Source of the DNA: Pseudogracilibacillus sp037071985
GTDB taxonomy: Bacteria > Bacillota > Bacilli > Bacillales > Amphibacillaceae
Assembly: GCF_037071985.1 (NCBI RefSeq)
Contig: NZ_JAXHDF010000001.1
Span: 124,001 to 188,000, forward strand
Reading direction: 5' to 3'
Length of the DNA: 64,000 bases
The notes below the pieces were generated by a model that ran no database searches, was not told the origin of the DNA, and saw only the letters and a list, made by a program, of their open reading frames with translations. The position numbers were made by a program, and so were the translations under genes. Every line of letters starts with the position of its first letter. Position 1 is the stretch's first letter. Positions 24,999 through 34,085 of the stretch are shown here, piece after piece.

Positions 24999-27317
24999 AT
25001 GTCATGGTCGATTTATACAAATTCTACAGATAGAAAACAATTAGCATTAGAAGAAAGCTTATATTTTACGGGTAACGGATATATTGGAATAAGAGGAAAT
25101 TTAGAAGAGGAAAATGCATCGTCAGATTCCATTGTAGGAACATATATCAATGGATTTTACGATGATGTGCCGATCCCATACGGAGAAAAAATGCATGGCT
25201 TTCCTGACTATCAACAAAAACTTTTAAATGTTATTGATCCCCAATCAATTGTGATTTGGGTTGGAACCGGAGAAGACCGTGAAAAACTTTCTCTCTTAAC
25301 AGGTAAAGTTGTAGACTATAAGAGAGCATTGCATATGGATAAAGGCTTTTCAGAACGTTATATCCATTGGCGTTCTAAACAGGGTCACGAACTTAAAATT
25401 ACCTTTAAACGACTTGCTTCTTTTAAAAGAAAAAACTTGTTTTTTCAACAGATTTTCTTATGTCCCGTGACTAAAAATATTCCAATTCAAATTATTAGTT
25501 CATTAAATGGGAACGTAACGAATTATACCAATCCAAATGATCCACGAGTTGGTAATGATGCTTCAAAGAGGTTGTTTGTTAAACATATGAAACAACAAAA
25601 TGGTCAAAGCTATATCGAATTACAAACGAAAGTATCTGAGTTATCTGTCGCTGCTCTTTCGGAATTAAAGGTTCATCATGATCATGTGACTTACAATCAT
25701 TTTATGCAAAATGGGGAACTTATTTCTAAAGCCACATTTGTATTAAAAGAAAAAACAACTATTGGTAAACGAACTTTTTTTGCTGATACTCTTCGTTACA
25801 CTAATCTGGAACAAACCCTTGGATTGGCTAGAGAAGAAGCTTCCGTCTTCTCTTTTTTTGATATACAAACGGAACAACAGGATTATTTAGCATCTTTTTG
25901 GAAAAAAACAGATATTATAATAGAGAAAGATCATTCATTGCAAGAAGCAATACGATTTAATTTATTTCATATTCTTCAATCAACCGGTCAAGATGGTCGA
26001 TCAAACATTGCTGCAAAAGGACTATCAGGCGAAGGATACGAAGGTCATTATTTTTGGGATACGGAAATTTATTTGTTACCGATCTACACAATGACAAATC
26101 CGGAAATGGCAAAGAAGTTGCTTTTCTATCGATACTCCATTTTGCCACAAGCAAAACAACGCGCTTATGAAATGGGGCATAGCCAAGGTGCTTTGTTTCC
26201 TTGGCGTACAATTTCTGGGACAGAATGTTCTTCTTTCTTTCCAGCTGGTACGGCTCAATATCATATAAGTGCAGATATTGCTCATAGTTATATTCAGTAC
26301 TATTTAGCAACAGACGATGTGGAATTTATGAAGCAAGCGGGAGCGGAGATGCTTGTAGAAACTGCGCGACTATGGATGGATGTTGGTCACTTTACCAAGA
26401 ACTCTTTTAGAATTGACGCTATAACAGGCCCGGACGAATATACCTGTATTGTAAACAACAATTATTATACAAATGTGATGGCAAAACAAAACCTTAGATG
26501 GGCAGTGAAAATTTGCACCTTTCTTCAGGAGACAGATACAGAATGTTGGGGTAAACTAAAATCTCGTTTAAATATTTCATATAAAGAATTAGACTGTTTT
26601 GAAAAAGCAGCACAAAAGATGTATTTACCGGTTGATGAAAAGCTAAAAATTAATCCACAAGATGATACTTTTTTACAAAAAGCAAAATGGGATTTTAAAC
26701 ATACTTCAAAGGACAAATATCCGCTTTTATTGCATTATCACCCATTAACCATTTATCGGTATCAAGTGTGCAAACAGGCTGACACAGTATTAGCACATTT
26801 ACTCCAAGAAGATGAGCAGTCAGAAGTAGTCATGAAAAATTCTTATGATTATTATGAAAGAATAACACCTCATGATTCTTCTTTGTCCACTTGCGTTTTT
26901 AGTATGATGGCTGCCAGATTAACTTACTTAGATAAAGCTTATGACTATTACCTACAAGCAGCTCGTCTTGATCTTGATGATGTTCAAGGAAATACAAAAG
27001 ACGGATTACACATGGCTAACATGGGCGGAACATGGATGGGAATTGTTGTAGGCTTTGCAGGTATGCGGATAAAAGAATCAGGGCTCTATTTCCGCCCTCA
27101 ACTTCCAACAAAATGGAACAAATACACATTTTCAATACAATATAAAGGACGAATGCTCCATATCATTATGACTAAAAAAACCTTTACAATTGAATTGTTA
27201 AAAGGAAGTCCACTGCTCATTCATGTATGGGATAAACCTGTCCAACTGATTAACAAAGAAGTAATAACAAATTCGGTAAGTAGAGGTATGTTAAATGGTA
27301 AAAGCATTTATTTTTGA
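24999..27317 (+). CDS. GH65 family alpha-glucoside phosphorylase
   Basis: 772 residues in the usual GH65 order: N-terminal beta-sandwich, (alpha/alpha)6 catalytic barrel, C-terminal beta-sheet domain. The general acid is E480 in ITGPDEYT; the substrate region GYEGHYFWDTEIYLLPIY is conserved. It splits a glucose disaccharide with phosphate, releasing beta-glucose 1-phosphate. Maltose, trehalose, kojibiose and nigerose enzymes share these motifs. The loop GTECSSFFPAGTAQYHISAD differs from the maltose-phosphorylase version I recall, so I leave specificity open. No signal peptide, so it acts in the cytoplasm. It overlaps pgmB by 23 bases. Confidence 0.93.
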   Translation: MSWSIYTNSTDRKQLALEESLYFTGNGYIGIRGNLEEENASSDSIVGTYINGFYDDVPIPYGEKMHGFPDYQQKLLNVIDPQSIVIWVGTGEDREKLSLLTGKVVDYKRALHMDKGFSERYIHWRSKQGHELKITFKRLASFKRKNLFFQQIFLCPVTKNIPIQIISSLNGNVTNYTNPNDPRVGNDASKRLFVKHMKQQNGQSYIELQTKVSELSVAALSELKVHHDHVTYNHFMQNGELISKATFVLKEKTTIGKRTFFADTLRYTNLEQTLGLAREEASVFSFFDIQTEQQDYLASFWKKTDIIIEKDHSLQEAIRFNLFHILQSTGQDGRSNIAAKGLSGEGYEGHYFWDTEIYLLPIYTMTNPEMAKKLLFYRYSILPQAKQRAYEMGHSQGALFPWRTISGTECSSFFPAGTAQYHISADIAHSYIQYYLATDDVEFMKQAGAEMLVETARLWMDVGHFTKNSFRIDAITGPDEYTCIVNNNYYTNVMAKQNLRWAVKICTFLQETDTECWGKLKSRLNISYKELDCFEKAAQKMYLPVDEKLKINPQDDTFLQKAKWDFKHTSKDKYPLLLHYHPLTIYRYQVCKQADTVLAHLLQEDEQSEVVMKNSYDYYERITPHDSSLSTCVFSMMAARLTYLDKAYDYYLQAARLDLDDVQGNTKDGLHMANMGGTWMGIVVGFAGMRIKESGLYFRPQLPTKWNKYTFSIQYKGRMLHIIMTKKTFTIELLKGSPLLIHVWDKPVQLINKEVITNSVSRGMLNGKSIYF

Positions 27318-27960
27318 TTTAGATGGTGTTATTACTGATACTGCCGCCCTTCATTTCACAGCTTGGAGTTCACTTGCAAAGGAAATAAATATAACGATAG
27401 ATCATACATTTAACACTAAACTAAAAGGGTTAAGTCGTATAGACTCTTTAAAAACAATACTTAAGGAACATAATCGATTACATCAGTATACTGCTGAAGA
27501 GTTAGAGTTTTTAGCCGAGGAAAAGAACAAACACTATGTACAACTAATCGCAACGTTAACTCCAAAACATATATTACCCGGAATTTTAGATTTATTAAGA
27601 GAGTTAAAAACAAATAAATATAAAATAGGTCTCGCATCATCCAGTCAAAATGCTGGTGCCATTCTAGAGCGATTGGAATTATTGCATTACTTTGACATAA
27701 TTGCTAATCCAACATTAATAAAAAGTGGTAAGCCGGCACCAGATATCTTTTTATTAGCAGCGAGCTTATTAAACGTTTCACCTGATCTATGTATTGGAAT
27801 TGAGGATGCCGAAAGTGGAATTCATTCGATTAAACAAGCAGGAATGGTAGCAGTGGGGGTTGGAAAAAAAGACCAGTTACCTCATGCAGATTATGTTTGC
27901 TCAACGACTTACGAATTAACGTTACCACGCTTATTACACGTGTGGACTGAAAAAAGGTAA
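27295..27960 (+). CDS. pgmB: Beta-phosphoglucomutase
   Basis: 221 residues of the HAD superfamily. The nucleophile and acid are D8 and D10 in FDLDGVITDTAALHF, followed by the SSSQN motif and the acidic metal motif GIEDAESGI. It turns beta-glucose 1-phosphate, the product of the preceding GH65 phosphorylase, into glucose 6-phosphate for glycolysis. The start overlaps the phosphorylase end, with AGAGGT seven bases upstream. This pairing strongly supports an inverting alpha-glucoside phosphorylase route. Confidence 0.95.
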   Translation: MVKAFIFDLDGVITDTAALHFTAWSSLAKEINITIDHTFNTKLKGLSRIDSLKTILKEHNRLHQYTAEELEFLAEEKNKHYVQLIATLTPKHILPGILDLLRELKTNKYKIGLASSSQNAGAILERLELLHYFDIIANPTLIKSGKPAPDIFLLAASLLNVSPDLCIGIEDAESGIHSIKQAGMVAVGVGKKDQLPHADYVCSTTYELTLPRLLHVWTEKR

Positions 27961-28020
27961 TTCAAGTACTTTTGGAAACATATGTTACGACCTTCTTTAC
28001 TTTAAAAAACGATGATAGAT

Positions 28021-28143
28021 TTACTTAAACTGTAACAGTTCTTCTTCAAATCGTACAAAGACTCTAAACTCACGGTTTTTAAGCTCGTTCATTTCATTGT
28101 AAAATAACTGGTTATTCTTATAGGAGTCCTCTAGGATGATAAT
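28021..28143 (-). pseudogene. Possible gene remnant
   Basis: A 40-codon open frame without a proper start, ending TAA. Its translation looks protein-like (DSYKNNQLFYNEMNELKNRE ... VRFEEELLQFK) rather than random. It is closed by TAG upstream. It could be the tail of a decayed gene; I cannot name a family. It is the only coding-like signal in 27961-28515, where I otherwise see just the hairpin at 28256-28289. Confidence 0.25.
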
Positions 28144-28255
28144 CTAATAAAACCATTTACTAGTTTATATCTTAGTTGCTTCATTTTCATATCGTATCGT
28201 TTATTTAGCGTATTGGAAAACGAACGAGAATATAAGCTAATAATTTATATCCCCA

Positions 28256-28289
28256 ATAAAAAAAAGCCAGTGATCAGCTGGCTTTTTAT
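28256..28289 (+). terminator. Hairpin terminator downstream of pgmB
   Basis: AAAAAGCCAG pairs with CTGGCTTTTT around a seven-base loop, about 300 bases after pgmB. The A and T runs on both sides allow either direction. Confidence 0.55.
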
Positions 28290-28515
28290 AGTCATGGGTT
28301 GGGAATTACCTTCCAAGACTTGGTCGGATAGTTCATACTATGTTCGTTATTAGATAAAGAATCGTTATTTATCCTATTTAACTAGCACATTTATGCTTTT
28401 TTCTATGACATTCACTCATTTTTACTAGAAAATAGACGATTGAACAACCTATAAACAATTACCTACATATAGTGTTAGTGTAATAAGAAAAAATACTAAA
28501 AGGAGTTGCTTTTTT

Positions 28516-29085
28516 ATGGGTTGCCATGTAGAACGAGAACGGTTTGACAGAGATGGATGTATAAAAGAAATAGTCAGGAGGATTCTTAACGCACAACGTG
28601 AAGCAGTTGATGAATGTGTCACAAGTTGTGAAAATTCCATCGAAGACTTATTAACACAGAGAGTGAGAAGGCGGAGAAATGAAACTACGATTCCTTTCAT
28701 GTTAATATGTAAAGAAAGCTGTAAACCTTTCGTTGGGGCTGGCTTTATAAGTAGAGGTAGAAGAGACAGAGATTTTGAATGTGTTGAATCTCCAATTTTA
28801 AGAGTAAGAGATTTTGTTAGAGGATCCAAAAGTTGTGTAAATGTTGAATTATTATTACCTGTTAGTCGTAGAAGAGACGGAGATCACCATGGTAAAGAGC
28901 ATGGTGAAGAAAGAGGACACCATGATCATGATCGTGATCGCCATCATGATAAAGATTCATTTTGCGACAAATTCGGCCGTAGAAGAATTGATAACTTCCG
29001 TGAAACAGGAGTATGTATTACTTTAGATTTGGATTGCTTCTGCGGAATTACTTGCTTGGATCCAATCACGCCTGAACCACTATAA
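28516..29085 (+). CDS. CotY/CotZ-family spore coat protein with His-rich insert
   Basis: 189 residues. The family core is clear: VDECVTSCENSIEDLL, then TTIPFMLICKESCKPFVGAG and a C-terminal GVCITLDLDCFCGITCLDP. It has 13 cysteines, in keeping with disulfide-linked crust/exosporium layers. Residues about 118-149 form an insert of His, Asp, Glu, Arg and Gly (for example GHHDHDRDRHHDKD) that B. subtilis CotY and CotZ (about 150-160 residues) lack, as far as I recall. It is a single gene with GGAG upstream and a terminator downstream. Expression in the mother cell late in sporulation is expected from the family; I did not find a clear sigma-K promoter. Confidence 0.88.
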   Translation: MGCHVERERFDRDGCIKEIVRRILNAQREAVDECVTSCENSIEDLLTQRVRRRRNETTIPFMLICKESCKPFVGAGFISRGRRDRDFECVESPILRVRDFVRGSKSCVNVELLLPVSRRRDGDHHGKEHGEERGHHDHDRDRHHDKDSFCDKFGRRRIDNFRETGVCITLDLDCFCGITCLDPITPEPL

Positions 29086-29097
29086 AATATTTTTAAA

Positions 29098-29124
29098 ACT
29101 GCGCAAAAAAGCGCAGTTTTTTTC
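29098..29124 (+). terminator. Terminator of the CotZ-like gene
   Basis: ACTGCGC pairs with GCGCAGT around six A, followed by seven T. Confidence 0.9.
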
Positions 29125-29335
29125 TTTACTAATACAAATTAAGAGCAATTGAAAATAAAAATATGTATGCTAAGTATAGCACAATTAAATAAAGGATAAA
29201 TTAATTGTAAAATTTATACTAAAAGGTTTGTCGTCTATAGTATGGCGGAAATTAAATAGACTAATTTTCGAGTGGCACCAACATCTGTGTCAATCTTGCA
29301 CAATTTTGAGAATAAAAGGAAGAGGAGAATACGGT

Positions 29336-29674
29336 ATGGGTTTTCAAGAATTAACAAAGATCAATGATATTGAGCAACTTATTCAATTAAATCAGCTTGC
29401 TTTTATTTATGTCACCCAACCAAATTGCAGTGTTTGTCATGGGCTTCGTCCACAGATTGAAAAAATTTTAAAAAATTATCCAAAAATTAAATCTTGCCAA
29501 GTGGATGCTAGCAAAGTTCCCGAAATTGCTGGAAAATTTATGATATTTACTGCTCCTGTTCTTTTATTATTCGTAAACGGAAAAGAATACATACGCGAAG
29601 CAAGATTTGTGCAAACGGAATTGTTTATCAAAAAAATAGAAAAAATATACAAAAATATTGGTACTGAGATATAA
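29336..29674 (+). CDS. Thioredoxin-like protein
   Basis: 112 residues from ATG 29336, which follows GAGGAG; the longer frame from 29228 has no ribosome site. The active-site motif is C31-S-V-C34, preceded by FIYVTQPN, and the cis-proline loop FTAPVLLLF follows near residue 80. It has no signal peptide, so it is probably a cytoplasmic disulfide reductase or a bacillithiol/thiol-related helper. The non-classical CSVC in place of CGPC means the redox partner is unknown. It is a single gene between two terminators. Confidence 0.85.
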   Translation: MGFQELTKINDIEQLIQLNQLAFIYVTQPNCSVCHGLRPQIEKILKNYPKIKSCQVDASKVPEIAGKFMIFTAPVLLLFVNGKEYIREARFVQTELFIKKIEKIYKNIGTEI

Positions 29675-29730
29675 CCCTACTTTTTTACAGCCGCATAGTT
29701 TACATCCTAAGTTCAAACCGTCTTTAAAAT

Positions 29731-29780
29731 AAAAAAACCGAGCGGATTCAACTTCCAATGAATCAACGTTCGGTTTTTTA
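29731..29780. terminator. Bidirectional terminator
   Basis: AAAAAACCGA and GATTCA pair with TGAATC and TCGGTTTTTT. It separates the thioredoxin-like gene from the convergent Ytr-like operon. Confidence 0.8.
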
Positions 29781-29822
29781 AGAATAAATGCTTCTATCCT
29801 GACTTCTCCAACTTAATTCGTT

Positions 29823-31031
29823 TTACTTTCTTAACTCCGGATAACTGAAGTACATTTCAACTTCTTCATCAATAGCTGATGAACCAACTGGCTCAATTTC
29901 CCCTAAATAATCAACTGTTAAAGACTCTAAATCAACTACAGTTATCATTGTAGTCTCATTGAAATCTTCTGAGCTTGGGATGAAATAATACTTACCATCT
30001 TTCACCTTTGCTTGATATAAATCATATAAAGAAAGGAAACTATTAGATACTTCTATTTCTTTCTGGCTATTTATTTCACCCTCGATCAGATTGAGACTAA
30101 TTATTTCTAACTTATTGTCATTAATGCTCGCAAGAAAAAGCTCATCACCTATTATCGTAATTGGCATACCTATTTCTTGCTTTTCAGGTAAAGTAAATTC
30201 TTCTTTTGTATGAGTGTTAACATTATAATGAATTATTTTTTCAGTATTTACTTTTTCGTACGCAAAATCATCTTCTGTTTCTATATAATTTACTTTTTGT
30301 TGCGAAATAAATATATTTTCATCGATAGCCATTACTTGGATATCATTATATCCATCTTCAGAAGAAGAATAATTTAATGAGTCGATTACCTCTTCACCCA
30401 CCAATTGTTCAGTGTCTATATTATACGTGTAAACATGAACAGAAGTATTTTCAATTACATCTTCATTAACCTGTTCATTTAAAGTAATAATCGATATTTC
30501 ATTCTCATCTACATATACTCCATACGGCGCCACGTACCAATAGTTTGCTCTATCTGGTATAGGCGTTGAAAAGGAAACTGTTTTTTTCGTTTTCTTATTT
30601 AATATATCTATTTCAAATTCATACGTATCATACGACCAGAAAGAATAAGGAGTTTCTGCATATGCTAAAATTTCATCCGTTTCATAAAACTTTGCAGGGT
30701 CGGTTGACTTCCCACGCATAAAGGTCCGATATTCCTTTTGCAAATCTTCCCCGTAAATATCTTGGTAGTAACCTATTATTCGTTTACTGAAAGGTTCGTC
30801 TCGCAAATATGTTGTACCGGTACTATTAACACGGAACTGTTCAAAATTAGTCATACCATTATATAAGTCTCCGTTAATAACTAATTTATCAACTGCCTCT
30901 TCATTTCCTTCTATTATTTTAAAGTTAAAACGAGGAAACTCTTTGGTAACAGTATTAACATTTATGTAAAACATACTTATACCAATTACAATAAAAACAG
31001 ATAGCGCAATTGTCTTCCAATACTTTCGCAT
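29823..31031 (-). CDS. Membrane-anchored protein of the Ytr-like operon, unknown function
   Basis: 402 residues. One N-terminal membrane helix (TIALSVFIVIGISMFYINV) without a lipobox is followed by an extracytoplasmic domain of about 380 residues. That domain is rich in beta strands and repeats of the form "DENEISIITLN / IDENIFISQQ / IIGDELFLASI", which suggests a beta-propeller-like fold (inference). I recognise no enzyme motif. It is the last gene of a GntR-ATPase-permease operon, 11 bases after the permease gene, so it is probably the outer partner of that ABC system. Confidence 0.6.
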   Translation of the reverse strand: MRKYWKTIALSVFIVIGISMFYINVNTVTKEFPRFNFKIIEGNEEAVDKLVINGDLYNGMTNFEQFRVNSTGTTYLRDEPFSKRIIGYYQDIYGEDLQKEYRTFMRGKSTDPAKFYETDEILAYAETPYSFWSYDTYEFEIDILNKKTKKTVSFSTPIPDRANYWYVAPYGVYVDENEISIITLNEQVNEDVIENTSVHVYTYNIDTEQLVGEEVIDSLNYSSSEDGYNDIQVMAIDENIFISQQKVNYIETEDDFAYEKVNTEKIIHYNVNTHTKEEFTLPEKQEIGMPITIIGDELFLASINDNKLEIISLNLIEGEINSQKEIEVSNSFLSLYDLYQAKVKDGKYYFIPSSEDFNETTMITVVDLESLTVDYLGEIEPVGSSAIDEEVEMYFSYPELRK

Positions 31032-31042
31032 GTTTGCCCTCC

Positions 31043-31879
31043 TTACACCGTCACCTTATTTTTCAATAAATACCTACTCACAAGTAATGATGCGGCTACG
31101 ATTACTGCCCAAGTGACAGCTTGCACAAACAGTAATTCCATTGGATATAAATATAAATTTTCATACATTAAAAGCTGAATAGTGATTGGTAAAATAAATA
31201 TAGTTATTGAAATAAATGCATAAAGTAATCCAAATATAATTCCTTTTAAACGAAAGCTTCTCTCAAATAAAATAGCTGTAAATACTATGACGACGAATCC
31301 TAAACCTAATCCATAAGCAATAAAAAATTCAGCAATACCTTGAGGAAGAATAATTGGTAAATACTCAGAAGCAGAAACCATATCTACGATTCTTAAATCC
31401 TCTCGATATACCTTTGGAATGATCCACTTCACGATTGTCTTCTCAATATTTAGCATCATTAATTGAAAAGTTACAAGACCTAAGACGGACATCATTATCG
31501 TGATTACTTTCGTAAAAAACAAATTCATACGAGATGTCGGTAATGTTAACAACCGATAAACAAATGTATTTTTAGCAAACCAATCTCGATACCATATAAA
31601 AAATATATAAAATAGTATTGCCGCTATACCAATTGCTAAAGTACCAGCAAAAAGGATCGAATGAATAACGTCTATCATACTGAACTTAGAATACATCTCA
31701 ATAAATTCATGCTGCGTCATTCCACCCTTTAAAACAGCATTATTCGCTCGTGTTAAATAGGCTCTTGCCTTTAAAACTGTTATTATGATCTGGATAATAC
31801 CAATCGAAGAAAGCAATACGAAATATAACTTAGAAAAACGATTCAACTCGAAATTTAATAATTTAAAAAAGTTTTTCAT
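31043..31879 (-). CDS. ABC transporter permease of the Ytr-like operon
   Basis: 278 residues with about six predicted membrane segments. An N-terminal cytoplasmic stretch FFKLLNFELNRFSKLYFVLL and a large loop between segments 1 and 2 are typical of ABC-2-type permeases. It overlaps the ATPase gene by four bases. The substrate is unknown. In B. subtilis the Ytr system, induced by some cell-wall antibiotics, has two permeases and two ATPases; here there is one of each. Confidence 0.75.
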   Translation of the reverse strand: MKNFFKLLNFELNRFSKLYFVLLSSIGIIQIIITVLKARAYLTRANNAVLKGGMTQHEFIEMYSKFSMIDVIHSILFAGTLAIGIAAILFYIFFIWYRDWFAKNTFVYRLLTLPTSRMNLFFTKVITIMMSVLGLVTFQLMMLNIEKTIVKWIIPKVYREDLRIVDMVSASEYLPIILPQGIAEFFIAYGLGLGFVVIVFTAILFERSFRLKGIIFGLLYAFISITIFILPITIQLLMYENLYLYPMELLFVQAVTWAVIVAASLLVSRYLLKNKVTV

Positions 31880-32565
31880 ACGTGAAATGCCTCCCTCATT
31901 ACATCAACGATTGACTTACCCTGTTCTTCGCGTACCTGCTCTGCATTAAATTCACTAACTACGACACCGTTATTTAATAATACTACCCTATCAATTAAAT
32001 GTTCAATATCACCAATTTCATGTGTTGTAATAATAACTCCACGATCTTCAATTAAGTGAGAAGTGAATACGTTAGCAATTTGCTCTCTACTAAAAATGTC
32101 TATTCCCGAGAAAGGCTCATCCATTAGTACATAATCAACATCGAGTGCAAGCCCTAAAAGTAAGTTTACCTTTGCTTTATTTCCTTTTGATAAGTCTGAA
32201 ATACGGTCATCTTTTTGCAACTTAAAGAAAGTTAATAATTCTTCTGCCCTTTTTTGATTCCATGATTGATAAAAGTCATTCATAAAATCAAATGCATCTT
32301 TAATCCGCATTGTAGGAGGCATTGTTATTGTATCTGGAATAAATGTAATCTGTTCATAACTCTCTTTCGTAAGCTTTTTGCCATCAATTAATATTTCACC
32401 ACTTTTTAAAGGAGTTAATCCCATGATTGCGTTCATGACTGTTGTTTTACCGACTCCATTCACTCCGATTAAACATGTAATCTCTCCCTTATTTGCTGTA
32501 AAAGAGACACCATTTAATACTCTTTTTCTACCGAATGATTTTGTTATGTCCTTCACTTCAATCAT
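31876..32565 (-). CDS. ABC transporter ATPase, YtrB-like
   Basis: 229 residues. Walker A is GVNGVGKTTVMNA, the signature is LSKGNKAKVNLLLGL and Walker B is YVLMDEPFSGIDIF. The LSKGNK signature is typical of the YtrB/BcrA-like group that pairs with ABC-2 permeases. It follows the GntR gene by 11 bases and overlaps the permease gene by four, so the operon is tightly coupled. Confidence 0.88.
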   Translation of the reverse strand: MIEVKDITKSFGRKRVLNGVSFTANKGEITCLIGVNGVGKTTVMNAIMGLTPLKSGEILIDGKKLTKESYEQITFIPDTITMPPTMRIKDAFDFMNDFYQSWNQKRAEELLTFFKLQKDDRISDLSKGNKAKVNLLLGLALDVDYVLMDEPFSGIDIFSREQIANVFTSHLIEDRGVIITTHEIGDIEHLIDRVVLLNNGVVVSEFNAEQVREEQGKSIVDVMREAFHV

Positions 32566-32576
32566 ATTATTCTTCC

Positions 32577-32951
32577 CTACTTTCTTTCTACCTGTTCATA
32601 ATTCTCTTTTACGAGCGGTATAAGTTCTTCAAGTGGAATATTAAGCGTATGGACTGAACTAATAAAATTCTGTATTGCTTCCTCTAACAACTGATCACGG
32701 ACGCTTTTAATCACTTCTTCATCATTCGTAATTTTACTAGGCATATTACCTTCCGTATATATCAATTTCGCTTCCTCCATTTCTTTATACGCTCGTTGAA
32801 CGGTATTAGGATTTATTTTCAGCTGACTTGCTAACTCTCGTCGCGAAGGAATTTCTTCCCCTTTCTCTAATGTACCGCTGGCGATTTGTTCCTTAAAATA
32901 TTGAATCACCTGTACATATACAGGGGCACGACTATCCAACTTTAAACGCAT
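32577..32951 (-). CDS. GntR-family repressor, YtrA type
   Basis: 124 residues from ATG 32951, chosen over the TTG at 32972 because a GGGGTTGGTGAA site directly precedes it. The winged helix spans residues about 10-75 (GEEIPSRRELASQLKINPNT). The short C-terminal tail of about 50 residues is the YtrA-type dimerisation part; there is no large ligand domain. It heads the operon it probably represses. A palindrome overlapping a TATAAT box lies at 32997-33014 upstream. Confidence 0.87.
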   Translation of the reverse strand: MRLKLDSRAPVYVQVIQYFKEQIASGTLEKGEEIPSRRELASQLKINPNTVQRAYKEMEEAKLIYTEGNMPSKITNDEEVIKSVRDQLLEEAIQNFISSVHTLNIPLEELIPLVKENYEQVERK

Positions 32952-32996
32952 TTCACCAACCCCTACTTTCAATATGTATGTAAAGTTGCCATTTAT

Positions 32997-33014
32997 GTAT
33001 TATATAGATAGTAC
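32997..33014 (-). promoter_or_regulatory. Promoter and possible YtrA-type operator
   Basis: On the minus strand a TATAAT box (33004-32999) is embedded in the imperfect palindrome GTACTATCTATATAATAC. The -35 region is weak. The position suits a repressor site for the GntR protein. Confidence 0.4.
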
Positions 33015-33189
33015 ACCAACTTTAAAAAAAATGTCCAACCAACTAATCATTTATAATTTAATCTGTATTATGCAACTCATACACTTACTGTATTGTACGT
33101 CTAATACAGTAAAATTGTCAAGACAATTTTTATTAAATGAAATTAATAACAAATCGTATTATACTTTGTTTATTGATAGGGGGATACCA

Positions 33190-33945
33190 ATGAAACTTAT
33201 ATCTTGGAACGTAAATGGATTAAGAGCATGTGTTAGAAAGGGTTTCTTAGACTACTTTAATGAGGTAAATGCAGATATTTTTTGTGTCCAAGAAATCAAA
33301 TTACAAGAAGGACAAATAGATCTTTGTGTAGATGGCTATGAAATTTATTGGAACTATGCCCTTAAAAAGGGATATTCAGGAACAGCTATTTTTACAAAAC
33401 ATACACCTATTTCTGTTCAATATGGACTTGGTGAACAGAATGAACATCCAGAGGGTAGAATAATTACAATGGAGTTTAACGATTTCTTCTTAGTAAATGT
33501 ATATTCTCCAAATGCACAACGGGATTTGACGCGCCTTGAACTTCGACTTCAATGGGAAGATGAATTATTCGATCATATTCATATGCTTGAAAAACAAAAG
33601 CCAGTCATTTTATGCGGCGATTTGAATGTTGCCCATCAACCTATTGACATTCGTAATGCGAAAGCAAATGAAGGAAATTCTGGATTCACCTTGGAAGAAA
33701 GAGCTAAGTTTAGTCGGCTGCTCGATTCAGGTTTCGTTGATACATTGCGGTATTTCCATCCGAAAACAGAAGGGTTATATACTTGGTGGTCATATATGAA
33801 AACTGTTCGCGAGCGTAATATCGGATGGAGAATCGACTATTTTATCGTATCTCAGCGCTTAATTAACCATATCAAAAATGCGGATATTGACGCTAAAATA
33901 TTAGGGAGTGATCACTGTCCAATTTTACTTGAAATAAATGTATAA
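33190..33945 (+). CDS. exoA: Exodeoxyribonuclease III
   Basis: 251 residues from ATG 33190, which has AGGGGG upstream and starts with the family sequence MKLISWNVNGLRACVRKGF; the open frame further upstream is non-coding. Metal and catalytic blocks are intact: VQEIKLQEGQ, GDLNVAH and the terminal GSDHCPI. It is an apurinic/apyrimidinic endonuclease and 3'-exonuclease in base-excision repair. It is transcribed alone, divergent from the Ytr-like operon. Confidence 0.95.
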   Translation: MKLISWNVNGLRACVRKGFLDYFNEVNADIFCVQEIKLQEGQIDLCVDGYEIYWNYALKKGYSGTAIFTKHTPISVQYGLGEQNEHPEGRIITMEFNDFFLVNVYSPNAQRDLTRLELRLQWEDELFDHIHMLEKQKPVILCGDLNVAHQPIDIRNAKANEGNSGFTLEERAKFSRLLDSGFVDTLRYFHPKTEGLYTWWSYMKTVRERNIGWRIDYFIVSQRLINHIKNADIDAKILGSDHCPILLEINV

Positions 33946-34085
33946 GGATTTCATTAGTTTGTAACTCATTTTCACAGCATGAAATTGAAAAATAAACCTT
34001 AGTAATATTAGGAAGTTTAGAACCCCACTTCCTTAGCTGTATTCCAAAATACTTCAGCGTCGCATTTGATGCATAGTAACTAAGA

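Noticed and set aside
28380..28515. Sigma-K promoter for the CotZ-like gene
   Set aside because: CATATAGTG resembles a sigma-K -10 box only in part and no matching -35 was convincing.
32974..33189. N-terminal extension of exonuclease III
   Set aside because: The family start and the ribosome site are at 33190; the upstream frame covers the divergent promoter region.
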